This document shows positions 1-8,657 of a stretch of DNA of 64,000 nucleotides, one piece after another. The position numbers were made by a program, and so were the translations under genes. The notes under the pieces were generated by a model, which ran no database searches, was not told the DNA's origin, and saw only the letters and a list, made by a program, of their open reading frames with translations. Position 1 is the first letter of the stretch; every line of letters begins with the position of its first letter. The stretch lies in assembly GCA_030583925.1 (NCBI GenBank), contig CP129482.1, positions 2,418,001 through 2,482,000 of the forward strand, read 5' to 3'. Source of the stretch: Anaerolineales bacterium. GTDB lineage: Bacteria > Chloroflexota > Anaerolineae > Anaerolineales > Villigracilaceae.

Positions 1-46
1 CAATAGACAAAGAAACTCTTCGCTCGTTCGACATGAGGAGTTCGAT

Positions 47-925
47 ATGAATGATCCAATACGGAAGAAAAAACCATGGATGGAGACTGCATTTTTTTAC
101 GCGATCTGCCTCCCATTGGTTTTCATGTTCTTTTTATGGGCATGCGATCCCTCCCCTACAGGGCAACCTCTCAGCGCTTCTTCAATTGAGCATTCATTCG
201 ATGCAACGCCTACGACCACACCTCAATATATAATCTTCCGCGACGATTTCAACGATCCACTGGACTCTGCCTGGGGGTGGGAAAATGAAGATGTGTCGCG
301 TTACCGGGTGACCCAAGACGGCTGGCTGAAGATCACCGGCGGGAACAAAAGCGTGTTGAACGGCGGAAAACAATCAAACCTTTTGTGGATCGCCTTGCCG
401 GGAGGACGTTTTGAAATATTGATCCATTTGAAGGCAGAGCCATTATTCGATTATCAGCGAGCAGGCGTGCTTCTTTATCAGGATGCGGATCATTACGTAA
501 ACCTGAGCCGGGGTTATTGCCTGCAATGCTTGCTGGGCGGCAATGGAATTTTTCTGGAATATAGTATCAACGACCAACATGGAAGATACGCCACAGCCGC
601 CACTGCCAGCGACCTGTATCTTATGCTCACTGTTGAAAAGGGAGCGATCAGCGCTTTCTTTGCCGTCGAAGGAGACCAATGGCAGTATATCGCTAGCCTT
701 AAGAGCGACATTCCTTTTGAACGCGCCGCCTTGAGCGTAACGAACGACACCGCATGGAACAATGGTTACGATCTCGTCGGTATGTTCGATTATTTCGAGA
801 TCCGGAGTCCGACTCAAATCGCGCCAACGCCCACACCCGGTTTATTTCAGCAAGCGTCATCGAAGATGGAAAAATTCAAGCCAAATAAAAAGAGAGCCCC
901 TCGTTTGAAGGCGGCGGAATCATGA
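47..925 (+). CDS. Secreted lipoprotein with concanavalin-like (DUF1349-like) domain
   Basis: A 292-residue protein. It begins with a basic stretch, a hydrophobic segment at residues 15-32 and a lipobox ending LWAC at Cys33, so it is probably exported and lipid-anchored. Residues about 60-255 look like a DUF1349/concanavalin-like beta-sandwich (FRDDFNDPLD..W entry, then a GVLLYQDADHYV strand), a fold often found in sugar-binding or glycosidase-associated proteins. The last 25 residues are rich in Lys and Arg. The ATG is set by a GAGGAG ribosome site at 35-40, six bases upstream. It is followed on the same strand by two more lipoproteins, suggesting a surface-protein cluster. The family call comes from pattern only; the ligand is unknown. 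Confidence 0.7.
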   Translation: MNDPIRKKKPWMETAFFYAICLPLVFMFFLWACDPSPTGQPLSASSIEHSFDATPTTTPQYIIFRDDFNDPLDSAWGWENEDVSRYRVTQDGWLKITGGNKSVLNGGKQSNLLWIALPGGRFEILIHLKAEPLFDYQRAGVLLYQDADHYVNLSRGYCLQCLLGGNGIFLEYSINDQHGRYATAATASDLYLMLTVEKGAISAFFAVEGDQWQYIASLKSDIPFERAALSVTNDTAWNNGYDLVGMFDYFEIRSPTQIAPTPTPGLFQQASSKMEKFKPNKKRAPRLKAAES

Positions 926-1019
926 AAGAGGCGCATAGCATCGCTCCCGTCGCGCTGACGCGCCGCATCTTCCCTATCTAGACATCAAAACCGAATTTCA
1001 GAATATAAAGGAGTTAATC

Positions 1020-4000
1020 ATGAATGAAAAACCTCGCTCGCCATTCACGCAAAGAGCGTTCAGTTTATTTATTTTGATCGCCTTCCTTCTTGCATGTGGT
1101 CTCCCCAAAGGGACTCCCAGCCCTACGTCTTCGGTTGAGACTGCACAAAACATCCTCGTCTCGCTGACCGACCCTCTGGATGGCGAGGCGTACCCCATCA
1201 GCGCGGAACTGTCCGTGCGCGGCGAGGCGATCTCCGATCATGCCATCGCGCGCATGGAATTGTGGGCGGATGGCGAGTTGTACGAAACATACGCCGCGCC
1301 TGAAGATGGACTGGGATTGCTCGTCCATTATTGGGACTGGTCGCCGACGACGCTCGGCTCGCACACGTTGATGGTACGCGCCTATAACGCGCAGGGACAG
1401 TCTGCGATATCCAATGTTACTCGCATCAAAGGGATCGAAGACCCTGGCTATGTGGTGATTACACAAGCGGAGGAGGGAGATACGGTGGCGAATATCGCTG
1501 AACGGTATGGAGCCATCGTTGAGGAAGTCGCGCGCCACAATCCAGATTTACAGGAAACCGCCTCGCTTACGGCTGGCACGGAAGTGATCGTCCCCATCGG
1601 CGCGCCAGCAATCGTTATGGAGCCGTCGGCAGGCGCGAAGGCGTTGATGAAATTCGGTCAGTGGTCGGGAGGAATAATGAGCGGCGACGCTTCGGTTGCG
1701 CCTCCCACATTGACGGTAACAGGGCAGGGATGTACGGCGGCTCTTTCCATTGGCGACGCCTCAGACAATGAGCGCGGTTTCAACATCTATCGCCTCGACC
1801 CTGACACGATGTCTTTTTCACAATTGACCTCCCTCCCATCTCATGAAGGGACGGGCGGTCTTTCGTATCAGGATGCAAATCTATATGGCTTGTATCATTA
1901 CTATGTGACCGCATACGACGGCGACGGGGAATCAGCCAGTAATCTTGTGAGCGTCAAAATCGCCGACGCAAATTGCGCGGGTGAACCCGCGCCGATCGAA
2001 TCGTTGGCGCTCATTCCGATGGGCGTTGACCAGTATTATCTGTATCTCTCCATCAACGGCGGAGGGTGGCGCAGATTCCCAGCGGATGATTTCACCTATT
2101 TGAAACGAGCCGATGACATTGATTTTGGTCGCGTGGCAAATGCGCTCCTGCCAAACTTTGACGGCGATATTTCGATCAAAGGAGAGACGTGGGGCATGGT
2201 CAACGGGACGGCGACTCGGCTTGGGACTTTTGAAAAGTCGTTTAAGGCGAACCAACCTCCAGCGTCGTCTGAGCCGCCGCTCCTTTCGTTCTATCTCAAG
2301 ACGAAGTTGGAAGTGCGCGGCGGAGCAATCTTGGACACCAATGAATATGACTGGCTTACAGAGAAAGGATTCAAATACGACACCGAAACCTTCCGCTTTG
2401 GCACAGACACGGGCGCGGTGGATGGGATTTGGCAGGTGGCAAGCGCGCCATTTTCTGGAGACCCGTCGCTCAACCCCGCCTGCCTGCTGTTGACGGACAA
2501 AACGAACGGAAGCGGCGCTATAGACACGCCGTTTAAGTTCGTTATTGATTTTTCCAAACTCCTCCCGAAGATCGAAAACATAACTCTTTCGCCGTTCGAG
2601 AACCTGCTCGACCAAACGCATGCGTTCTCTGCGCCTTACTCGCCTGAAAAAATGAACATGGTTGACGGGCAAGCGGTGAGAACGCCCGTCTGGAATGACG
2701 CGATGGTTGACACGGGCGGCGTTTTACTGGCGAACCTAGACCCCTGCGCACAAAACGTTTCAGCGGAGGGCGTAACTACTTATTTTGTGAGGGTACTGCC
2801 CGTCGCCGCAAATGGACAACCCACAGGCGTGTCGAACACGGTCAAGTTGATGTATGACCCGAACAGCGGGACTAAGATTACGATTCCCGTAGCGCCTATT
2901 CCGCAAGCGACCTACTACGATGTGAAGATCCTCAACTTCACGGGCGTGCATGTGCCTCAGCAGGAATATGCCTATTGTGTTGTGGTCGTGGAGAAACTGA
3001 ATACGCTTTCCCAATATAAGCCGGGCGATGTGGTATGCCCTGATAAGTTTACAGGCGGAAGTAAAGACGACCTGATTGACACGATTGTAAAAATCACTAA
3101 TTTCTTCAGTGGAATCTACAATAAATTATCGGACTGGGTGACCGAGATGGTGGATAAACTCAACCCGCTTTGCATTCAGGCGAAACTGGCTTCATCTGCC
3201 ATCAAGGTTGGAGAGAAAGAGGTGAAGGATGCCTGTCACTTTATTGCCGCGGCAGTGGTGACCGCCGCAAAGACCTATGTCGGTCTGCCGCCTTCGCTTC
3301 CCAACTTCGACCAACTGACGGAACTTGGCAAGGAAAATCTTACCAAACTCATCGCCCAGCAACTCGAAGAAAACGGCGTTCCCTGTCCTGAGGAGTGCAA
3401 GAAGGCGATCCGCAAAGGAATTGATTACACAACCGAACAGGTCAAGCAAAGCATGAGCAACTCGTCCTGCCTGAGCGAAGAGGAGGCGCACGCCAATGGT
3501 ATAGAACCGCGCTGCCTAGAAGGCGTGATCACCAAACCCGATCCGCGCGGACAACCCGCGCCCGCCGTTCTCGAAGTGCAGGTTACGCGCCGACTGAATA
3601 CGACAGGAGCAAATTTTCCCGAACCGCAATCGTGCAACGTGAACATCAGCGCGTCTGCGTCCAATACCTCTCATGTGGGGTTGAGTTATCGTACAGAAGC
3701 GGACTTTCAATGGAACGGCGCGCCGATCGAAGGCAAACTCTTCACAGGCGAGGGCGCTTTTCCAAACCTGCAACCAGGCGAATCAACCGTCATTCCGATC
3801 ATCCTCGACCCGTTTCCCTTCTGGCTGCCGGGTCACAAAGAATTCGTTAACAAAGGCTGGCAACCTGAACACTACGACGATTGGGGCATTCTTTATCAAG
3901 GCGCGCAAGCAACCATCAACGCGGGCGGCGCGTGCAAGTTCGTATTCCCCGAAGGCACAGGCTTTAGCGCCACCGCTGTGAGCGGAGATGTCCTGCAAGT

Positions 4001-4055
4001 CGGACCACTGGGTGAAGCATGGAATCAACCATGTTATCCCTACGACTGCCCATAG
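1020..4055 (+). CDS. Large LysM- and Ig-like-domain lipoprotein
   Basis: A 1011-residue protein with an N-terminal signal and a lipobox at LLAC (Cys26). An Ig-like beta domain follows (about 45-137, LTDPLDGEAYP entry). A LysM-type module lies at about 146-193 (GDTVANIAERYG, then LTAGTEVIVP), which in this family binds peptidoglycan or related glycans. Two fibronectin-III-like segments (about 225-315 and 560-660) and a Cys-rich C-terminal third follow. It probably tethers a large extracellular structure to the cell wall (inference). An AAAGGAG site at 1007-1013 fixes the start. It is close to the next lipoprotein (13 bases), so the two are probably co-transcribed. No catalytic motif was seen. 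Confidence 0.75.
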   Translation: MNEKPRSPFTQRAFSLFILIAFLLACGLPKGTPSPTSSVETAQNILVSLTDPLDGEAYPISAELSVRGEAISDHAIARMELWADGELYETYAAPEDGLGLLVHYWDWSPTTLGSHTLMVRAYNAQGQSAISNVTRIKGIEDPGYVVITQAEEGDTVANIAERYGAIVEEVARHNPDLQETASLTAGTEVIVPIGAPAIVMEPSAGAKALMKFGQWSGGIMSGDASVAPPTLTVTGQGCTAALSIGDASDNERGFNIYRLDPDTMSFSQLTSLPSHEGTGGLSYQDANLYGLYHYYVTAYDGDGESASNLVSVKIADANCAGEPAPIESLALIPMGVDQYYLYLSINGGGWRRFPADDFTYLKRADDIDFGRVANALLPNFDGDISIKGETWGMVNGTATRLGTFEKSFKANQPPASSEPPLLSFYLKTKLEVRGGAILDTNEYDWLTEKGFKYDTETFRFGTDTGAVDGIWQVASAPFSGDPSLNPACLLLTDKTNGSGAIDTPFKFVIDFSKLLPKIENITLSPFENLLDQTHAFSAPYSPEKMNMVDGQAVRTPVWNDAMVDTGGVLLANLDPCAQNVSAEGVTTYFVRVLPVAANGQPTGVSNTVKLMYDPNSGTKITIPVAPIPQATYYDVKILNFTGVHVPQQEYAYCVVVVEKLNTLSQYKPGDVVCPDKFTGGSKDDLIDTIVKITNFFSGIYNKLSDWVTEMVDKLNPLCIQAKLASSAIKVGEKEVKDACHFIAAAVVTAAKTYVGLPPSLPNFDQLTELGKENLTKLIAQQLEENGVPCPEECKKAIRKGIDYTTEQVKQSMSNSSCLSEEEAHANGIEPRCLEGVITKPDPRGQPAPAVLEVQVTRRLNTTGANFPEPQSCNVNISASASNTSHVGLSYRTEADFQWNGAPIEGKLFTGEGAFPNLQPGESTVIPIILDPFPFWLPGHKEFVNKGWQPEHYDDWGILYQGAQATINAGGACKFVFPEGTGFSATAVSGDVLQVGPLGEAWNQPCYPYDCP

Positions 4056-4068
4056 GATGAGGTGAACC

Positions 4069-5019
4069 ATGATGCGCAAACTTTTCTTCATTGCATGTCT
4101 GTTCCTCGCATCCTGCAACATGCCCGGGCAAACCTCAACCTCCGCGCCGCAAGCCTGGTTCGATATGCCCTTGCCCGATACGGTTCTTCTTCCGCCCAGC
4201 CCGTGTCACATGATCGCGCACGGCGCCTCGCCCAACGGCATTGCCGCCTTTGAAGTATATATCAATGGCGCGTTCGCGTTTACCGAACCCATGTCCGATT
4301 CACAGACCCTTGCCGTGCTAGACATAGCTTGTCCAAACCTTGTCTCGGGCAAAAATCTCATCGAAGTGCGAGCTCAGGATTCAAATGGGGACTGGAGTGA
4401 ATTCGCCCAAACAACTGTATTCCTCGAAGAGCGGATTCCAGCCGATGCACCCCCGCCTCTTTCCACCGGGACGCCTGCCCCCGCCTTCACAGCCATTCCC
4501 ACACTGACGGCGACACTCACTCCCACCGCCACCTCAACGCCCCAGCCCATTGGCGGCGCGGTTATTGAACGCATCTCCTCGAACCTTGTGTACCTCGGCG
4601 ATTCCTCGTGCGGAACGAACGAAGTTGTCATCCTTGCCCGAGCCACTGCGCCGAACGGAATCAAAGTGGTGGTCTTGTTTTATCGTTTCGCGACGGACAA
4701 TTCCTCCAGCGAATTTCAAAGCGTTGGCATGAAATCCATCGGCGGAGATTTGTTTGAAGCCACACTGAATCCAACCTCCCTGCTGGGCGGCTCCGTGCCG
4801 TTTGAACAGGCGACCCTGCAATATCAAGTTGTCGTCCAACAGAACGACGGCGACACATCCATCCGCACACCCGTCCTTGCGGATATCGCCGTACAGGCTT
4901 GCGGCAGAGTGACCGTCAGTTGTTCGTCTTTTACCGAGCAGAGGGCTTGCATCGCCAACGGATGCAACTGGGTGGAGATCCCTGGCGTTGTTCTCATTTA
5001 CGAGTGTCGAAGCCCATAA
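4069..5019 (+). CDS. Secreted lipoprotein with Ig-like domains and Cys-rich tail
   Basis: A 316-residue protein with a short signal and lipobox LASC (Cys16). Residues 30-125 resemble an Ig-like repeat (VYINGAFAFTEPM..). A Thr/Pro-rich linker at about 133-163 leads to a second beta-rich domain (about 165-285). The C-terminus has several Cys in about 40 residues (CSSFTEQRACIANGCNW), likely disulfide-bonded outside the cell. The linker style matches other lipoproteins in this window. ATG 4069 follows GAGGTG; a second ATG immediately after it would shorten the protein by one residue. It lies between the LysM lipoprotein and a membrane protein on the same strand. Confidence 0.7.
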   Translation: MMRKLFFIACLFLASCNMPGQTSTSAPQAWFDMPLPDTVLLPPSPCHMIAHGASPNGIAAFEVYINGAFAFTEPMSDSQTLAVLDIACPNLVSGKNLIEVRAQDSNGDWSEFAQTTVFLEERIPADAPPPLSTGTPAPAFTAIPTLTATLTPTATSTPQPIGGAVIERISSNLVYLGDSSCGTNEVVILARATAPNGIKVVVLFYRFATDNSSSEFQSVGMKSIGGDLFEATLNPTSLLGGSVPFEQATLQYQVVVQQNDGDTSIRTPVLADIAVQACGRVTVSCSSFTEQRACIANGCNWVEIPGVVLIYECRSP

Positions 5020-5032
5020 TGGAGAGTCTTCC

Positions 5033-5566
5033 ATGAACTTTGTCGGTAAACTGGGTATCTTTGTGTTTATCGTCGCAGGCGGAATGGTCTACGCCGCCGA
5101 AGAGTTCAACATGCCGCAACTCATTCCGCTGGCGATGGGACTCTTCGGTTTGTTCGGCGTCTCGCTGGGCATTGAGACGCTGGTCAGCGGTGAGATCACA
5201 CTCTTCAACCGTCTGTATAGCCGCAGGGAAAATTTTACAGGCTTGCCTGCGCGGTTGTTCGGCGTGATGATCCTCCTCTTTGGGACGGCTGTCTCGTTTT
5301 ATGCCTTCTACGAATGGACTACCCCAGGCGCGGCGGGAAAATTTTTAGCGGGACTGGTCGGGTCGCCGCGCGGCTGGGGGATATTGCTCATCACGTTCGG
5401 CTTCTTCACCCTGCTGTTCGGGTTGATCCGCCTGATCGCAGGCAGCGCCCACCGTCCCGAAGAAAGAAGCAGGTGGGTTGATTTTGGCTACCGCGCGCGC
5501 GGGCTGGTCAATCTCATCGCGGCGTTGATTGCATTGATCGGCGGCGTCTGGCTGCTTGTCAAGTAA
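5033..5566 (+). CDS. Four-helix integral membrane protein
   Basis: A 177-residue hydrophobic protein with about four membrane segments (about 5-20, 25-45, 75-95, 110-135, plus a hydrophobic C-terminal stretch). ATG 5033 was chosen over the upstream in-frame ATG 4988 because 4988 lies inside the preceding gene, while 5033 has GGAGAG at 5021-5026. The sequence has no recognised family motif. It closes the row of envelope genes begun by the lipoproteins and may help anchor or export them; that role is a guess from position. Confidence 0.6.
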   Translation: MNFVGKLGIFVFIVAGGMVYAAEEFNMPQLIPLAMGLFGLFGVSLGIETLVSGEITLFNRLYSRRENFTGLPARLFGVMILLFGTAVSFYAFYEWTTPGAAGKFLAGLVGSPRGWGILLITFGFFTLLFGLIRLIAGSAHRPEERSRWVDFGYRARGLVNLIAALIALIGGVWLLVK

Positions 5567-5635
5567 AGGAGATGCGATATGAAAATAGATGTATCTGGTT
5601 TGTGCTTAAGACAAGCCTTTTCAAATTCAAATTGA

Positions 5636-5737
5636 ACAAAGGAGAAAGCTCACGGCACAGCGTTCTTTGAACAAAGCTTCGACCCGACGGTGACGCAAAT
5701 CATCTTCGACTTTTTGCAATTTGTATTCGGCGGTTAA
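5636..5737 (+). pseudogene. Remnant of an alpha/beta hydrolase C-terminus
   Basis: The open frame ending with TAA at 5735 reads KAHGTAFFEQS, then VTQIIFDFLQFVFGG. This resembles the last helix and catalytic-His region (A-H-G-T) of dienelactone-hydrolase-like proteins. No start or body of the enzyme is present. In the same frame upstream, an 18-codon ORF with an AAGGAG site (ATG 5579) ends at TGA 5633, so this may be the two ends of a gene after an internal deletion. The homology is recognised by eye from about 30 residues. Confidence 0.35.
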
Positions 5738-5738
5738 G

Positions 5739-5787
5739 TACCGCAAAATTTATTTTGCGTAACAGCAGGATTTATCTTGCGGTTACA
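5739..5787. repeat. Nested palindrome of the CGCAAAAT family
   Basis: CGCAAAAT at 5742-5749 pairs with ATTTTGCG at 5752-5759, and GTACCGCAA at the left edge pairs with TTGCGGTTAC at the right edge. Related palindromes lie at 7622-7669 and 25725-25751. It sits just before the first winged-helix gene. Confidence 0.6.
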
Positions 5788-5808
5788 GCGCCGAAATAGG
5801 AGGCTCGC

Positions 5809-6702
5809 ATGAATCTCAAATCCATCTGGTCTGTGCTTGAAGATGTATACGACATCCTCGGCGGCTATGGCTACCCAGCCATGGACAAAGCCGCCACAGA
5901 AATGGAACTCAAGCCTGATTGGTCGAACTGGCTTTTTGCCATCTGGCTTTTCGGCTCGGAGCCCATCACGACCGCGAATTTTATGCGGATTTTTCCGTAT
6001 GGGCTGGCGTCCCACAACGAGGAACGCTTTGCCTCTGCGGTTCAGCATGGCTATTTGATTTCCGACGGGAAAAACGGATACACCCCCACCGAGCTTGGAA
6101 TGAAGGCGGCTCATAAAGTCTGGCGCGCAGCGGGCGATTCTCTGGCGCCTTTGAAACCAATGCTCGAAACGCAAATGAAAAAGGCTTTTGATTATCTCGC
6201 AAGGCTTGGCGAATCTGCCATGTCCACGCCAGAACCGCCGTCCCACTACTTCATGTCCCATAAGCGGGAAAATTATCAAAACTTTGAAGTATTGTACCCG
6301 CTGGAAAGATTCGTTGTTCTGTTTGGCGAATTAGCCGCGTATCGCGACGATTGTTACATCGCCACGTGGAACGCGCACGGCGTTGAGGGACACGCATGGG
6401 AGACGCTCGATTTTCTTTCACACGGCGAGGCAGTGACCTTCGACGATCTCCACGAAAAACTCAACCGTCGCGGCGTGACGCGCGAAGTCCACGCGGAGGA
6501 CGTGCAGGAACTCGCGCGGCGAGGATGGGCGGACGACGCTTCGGGGAAGATTCAAATCACATCGGCGGGCAAACAGGTTCGGGCGGGGGTCGAAGCGGAG
6601 ACGGAACGTCTCTTCTTCGCGCCGTGGTCGAGTCTGAATGAATCCGAGTTGGAGGAGTTGTCACGTCTCGCAAGTCAATTGCGGGATGGGTTGAAAAAAT
6701 AG
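5809..6702 (+). CDS. Two-winged-helix protein, paralogue 1 of 3
   Basis: A 297-residue protein, the first of three tandem paralogues. Two segments look like winged helices: residues about 60-105 (ITTANFMRIFPYG, then NGYTPTELG) and about 210-265 (VTFDDLHEKLNRRGV, then GKIQITSAGKQVR). A conserved C-terminal helix begins with LFFAPWSSLNESEL, the typical end of MarR-like domains. The middle has PEPPSH and a YRDDCYIATWNAHGVEGHAW block shared by all three copies. It is probably a DNA-binding or ligand-binding regulator (inference). No signal peptide or membrane segment. The ATG follows AGGAGG. I do not recognise the family by name. Confidence 0.6.
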   Translation: MNLKSIWSVLEDVYDILGGYGYPAMDKAATEMELKPDWSNWLFAIWLFGSEPITTANFMRIFPYGLASHNEERFASAVQHGYLISDGKNGYTPTELGMKAAHKVWRAAGDSLAPLKPMLETQMKKAFDYLARLGESAMSTPEPPSHYFMSHKRENYQNFEVLYPLERFVVLFGELAAYRDDCYIATWNAHGVEGHAWETLDFLSHGEAVTFDDLHEKLNRRGVTREVHAEDVQELARRGWADDASGKIQITSAGKQVRAGVEAETERLFFAPWSSLNESELEELSRLASQLRDGLKK

Positions 6703-6711
6703 GAGGCTTCT

Positions 6712-7605
6712 ATGAACCTGAATTCCATCTGGGCTGATTGCAAAGAATCATATGACCTGTGCAACAAGCTCATTTCCAAGGTCTATCGCAAGATGATCGA
6801 AGAAAAGGTTGTCCCCAAGGGTTTTGGCGGCTGGGGACCATTTGTGGTCATGTTCCCTGATGAGTTGGTCACGTTTGAAAAATACCAGCGCATTTTTCCC
6901 TACGACGCGGAGCAGGCATTTCACGAATCTTTTTCAACTGCCGCGCAGGAGGGATATTTGACCCTGGATGAGAACGGATATCGCGCGGCAGACAAGGGGG
7001 AGGAAATCACGCAAACGGTTATGCAAGCGTTCACGGACGCGCTCGCGCCTCTCCAGCCGATGCCGCAAGCCGAAATCAAACGGCTTGTGGACTATCTGAT
7101 TCGATTGTGCGAAGCGACTGAAGCCGCGCCGGAACCGCCTTCGCATTTTTGCCAGACGGTTTACAAAAACTACAAACGCACATTTCCAAACAACGCGCCG
7201 CTGACGCGTTTGTTCGTCCACTATTACAAGGAGTTGGATTTCTATCGCACCGACGCGCACGCGGCGGCGTGGCAAATTCACAATGTCACGGGCAATCGTT
7301 GGGAGGCATTCACCGTCGTCTGGAATGGCGAAGCAGACACGCTGGATAAATTCTACGAAGAATATTCGGATCGCGGCTTCACGCGCGAGGAATACGCCCA
7401 TGCCTTTCAGGAACTTGTTGAGCGCGGCTGGCTGGAGGAGAACGCGAGCGCGTATCGGGTCACTGCCGAAGGGAAGCGAATCCGCGAAGAAGCGGAAGCG
7501 TTGACCGACAAATATTTCTTCGCGCCGTGGGCGTGTTTGAACGAGTCCGAGTTGGACGAGTTGGCGAGTCTCGCAGGTCAATTGCGGGATGGGTTGAAGA
7601 AATGA
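6712..7605 (+). CDS. Two-winged-helix protein, paralogue 2 of 3
   Basis: A 297-residue protein, the same length as the first copy and only 9 bases behind it, so almost certainly co-transcribed. It shares the MNLNSIW start, the ITRIFPYD-like first winged-helix segment, the DAHAAAWQIHNVTGNRWEAF core and the FFAPWACLNESELDELA C-terminal helix. The N-terminal 60 residues differ most from the other copies (it carries a CNKLISKVYRKMIEEK helix), which suggests different ligands or partners. The ATG follows AGGAGG. Confidence 0.6.
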   Translation: MNLNSIWADCKESYDLCNKLISKVYRKMIEEKVVPKGFGGWGPFVVMFPDELVTFEKYQRIFPYDAEQAFHESFSTAAQEGYLTLDENGYRAADKGEEITQTVMQAFTDALAPLQPMPQAEIKRLVDYLIRLCEATEAAPEPPSHFCQTVYKNYKRTFPNNAPLTRLFVHYYKELDFYRTDAHAAAWQIHNVTGNRWEAFTVVWNGEADTLDKFYEEYSDRGFTREEYAHAFQELVERGWLEENASAYRVTAEGKRIREEAEALTDKYFFAPWACLNESELDELASLAGQLRDGLKK

Positions 7606-7621
7606 AGTTACTCATCAGCGC

Positions 7622-7669
7622 CGCAATATTCATGTTGCGCCCATTCGCGAGATAAATCTTGCGGTACTG
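7622..7669. repeat. Pair of short palindromes before paralogue 3
   Basis: CGCAA/TTGCG arms lie at 7622-7639 and a GCGAGAT/ATCTTGC palindrome follows at about 7647-7663, ending in GCGGTACTG. The arrangement matches the element before paralogue 1, so the repeat may have travelled with the duplicated gene. Confidence 0.5.
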
Positions 7670-7685
7670 AAGCAGGAGACATTCC

Positions 7686-8594
7686 ATGAACCTGAATTCC
7701 ATCTGGTCTGCGCTTGAAGAATCATACAACCGTTTCAACGGCATTTCATACGAAGGGTCGCTGAGCGCCATCGCGGAATTAAACCTTCCGTCCAATTGGT
7801 TCATCTGGCTGGTCGCCATTATGTTCTTTGGCGACGAACCCATCTCCAGTGTGGAATTCATGCGCGCCCTGCCCTACGGCTGGCAGGATGCGCTCGAAGA
7901 ACGGTTTGCCTCCGCGGCGCGGCAGGGCTATCTGGCAGGAGACGGCGCGGGCGGATATCGTCCCACCGAAAAAGGAACGGACGCGGTGCGGCGCATGGTT
8001 CAAGCAGATTCGGATGTCGTCTCGCCGCTTCGACCCATCCCCGAAGCGGACGCGGCGCGCCTGTTGAGTTATCTCAGCCGAATCGCCGACGCCTCGCTCA
8101 CCGCGCCCGAACCGACCTCGAAATTTATCATCTCGCACAAACGCAAACACATGCACCCTGGCAGGGGCGCATCGGTCAACGTGCTGACCGTGCAAACCCT
8201 GAACGAGTTGGAAGGCTTTCGCACCGACGCGCACAACGCGGCGTGGATGGCGCACAATGTCGCGGGTCACGCCTGGGACGCGTTCTCGCATCTCTGGCGG
8301 AACGGCGCGTCCACGCTCGACCAGATGTACGAAACGCTTCAATACAACGAAGTCCCAAAAGAGGTCTATGCGGCGGATCTGCTTGGATTGGCGAAGCAGG
8401 GCTGGGTCAGGGAAGAGGCGGGAACGTATCGGGTCACTGAAGCGGGAAGAAAAATCCGCGAAGAAGCCGAAGCCTTGACCGACAAATACTTCTTCGCGCC
8501 GTGGGCGTGTCTGAATGAATCCGAGTTGGACGAGTTGGCAAATCTCGCAGGTCAATTGCGGGATGGCACGCCCCGTGTAATAAGAAGAAAGTAA
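7686..8594 (+). CDS. Two-winged-helix protein, paralogue 3 of 3
   Basis: A 302-residue protein, the third copy. Its N-terminal half is closer to copy 1 (EPISSVEFMRALPYG, EERFASAARQGYL), while its last 50 residues are nearly identical to copy 2 (EEAEALTDKYFFAPWACLNE). This patchwork suggests gene conversion between copies. The second winged-helix segment is STLDQMYETLQYNEV followed by GTYRVTEAGRKIREE. The C-terminus has a short unrelated tail (TPRVIRRK). The start is set by CAGGAGA before ATG 7686. Confidence 0.6.
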   Translation: MNLNSIWSALEESYNRFNGISYEGSLSAIAELNLPSNWFIWLVAIMFFGDEPISSVEFMRALPYGWQDALEERFASAARQGYLAGDGAGGYRPTEKGTDAVRRMVQADSDVVSPLRPIPEADAARLLSYLSRIADASLTAPEPTSKFIISHKRKHMHPGRGASVNVLTVQTLNELEGFRTDAHNAAWMAHNVAGHAWDAFSHLWRNGASTLDQMYETLQYNEVPKEVYAADLLGLAKQGWVREEAGTYRVTEAGRKIREEAEALTDKYFFAPWACLNESELDELANLAGQLRDGTPRVIRRK

Positions 8595-8657
8595 AGAATA
8601 AACACAAGTGACGAACCCTTGATTATTATTTCGGATTAAAGGATAAAGGAAAACATC

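Noticed and set aside
1932..2672. Long minus-strand open frame (246 codons) inside the LysM lipoprotein gene
   Set aside because: Arg-rich shadow of the plus-strand gene, no ribosome site and no motif.
5633..5635. TGA read as selenocysteine in the hydrolase-like frame, given selA in the window
   Set aside because: No SECIS-like hairpin was seen after it and the upstream 18 codons match nothing; a stop in a remnant is simpler.
7779..8555. Minus-strand open frame of 258 codons
   Set aside because: Exact shadow of paralogue 3; composition (Arg, Val, Phe) is that of antisense reading.
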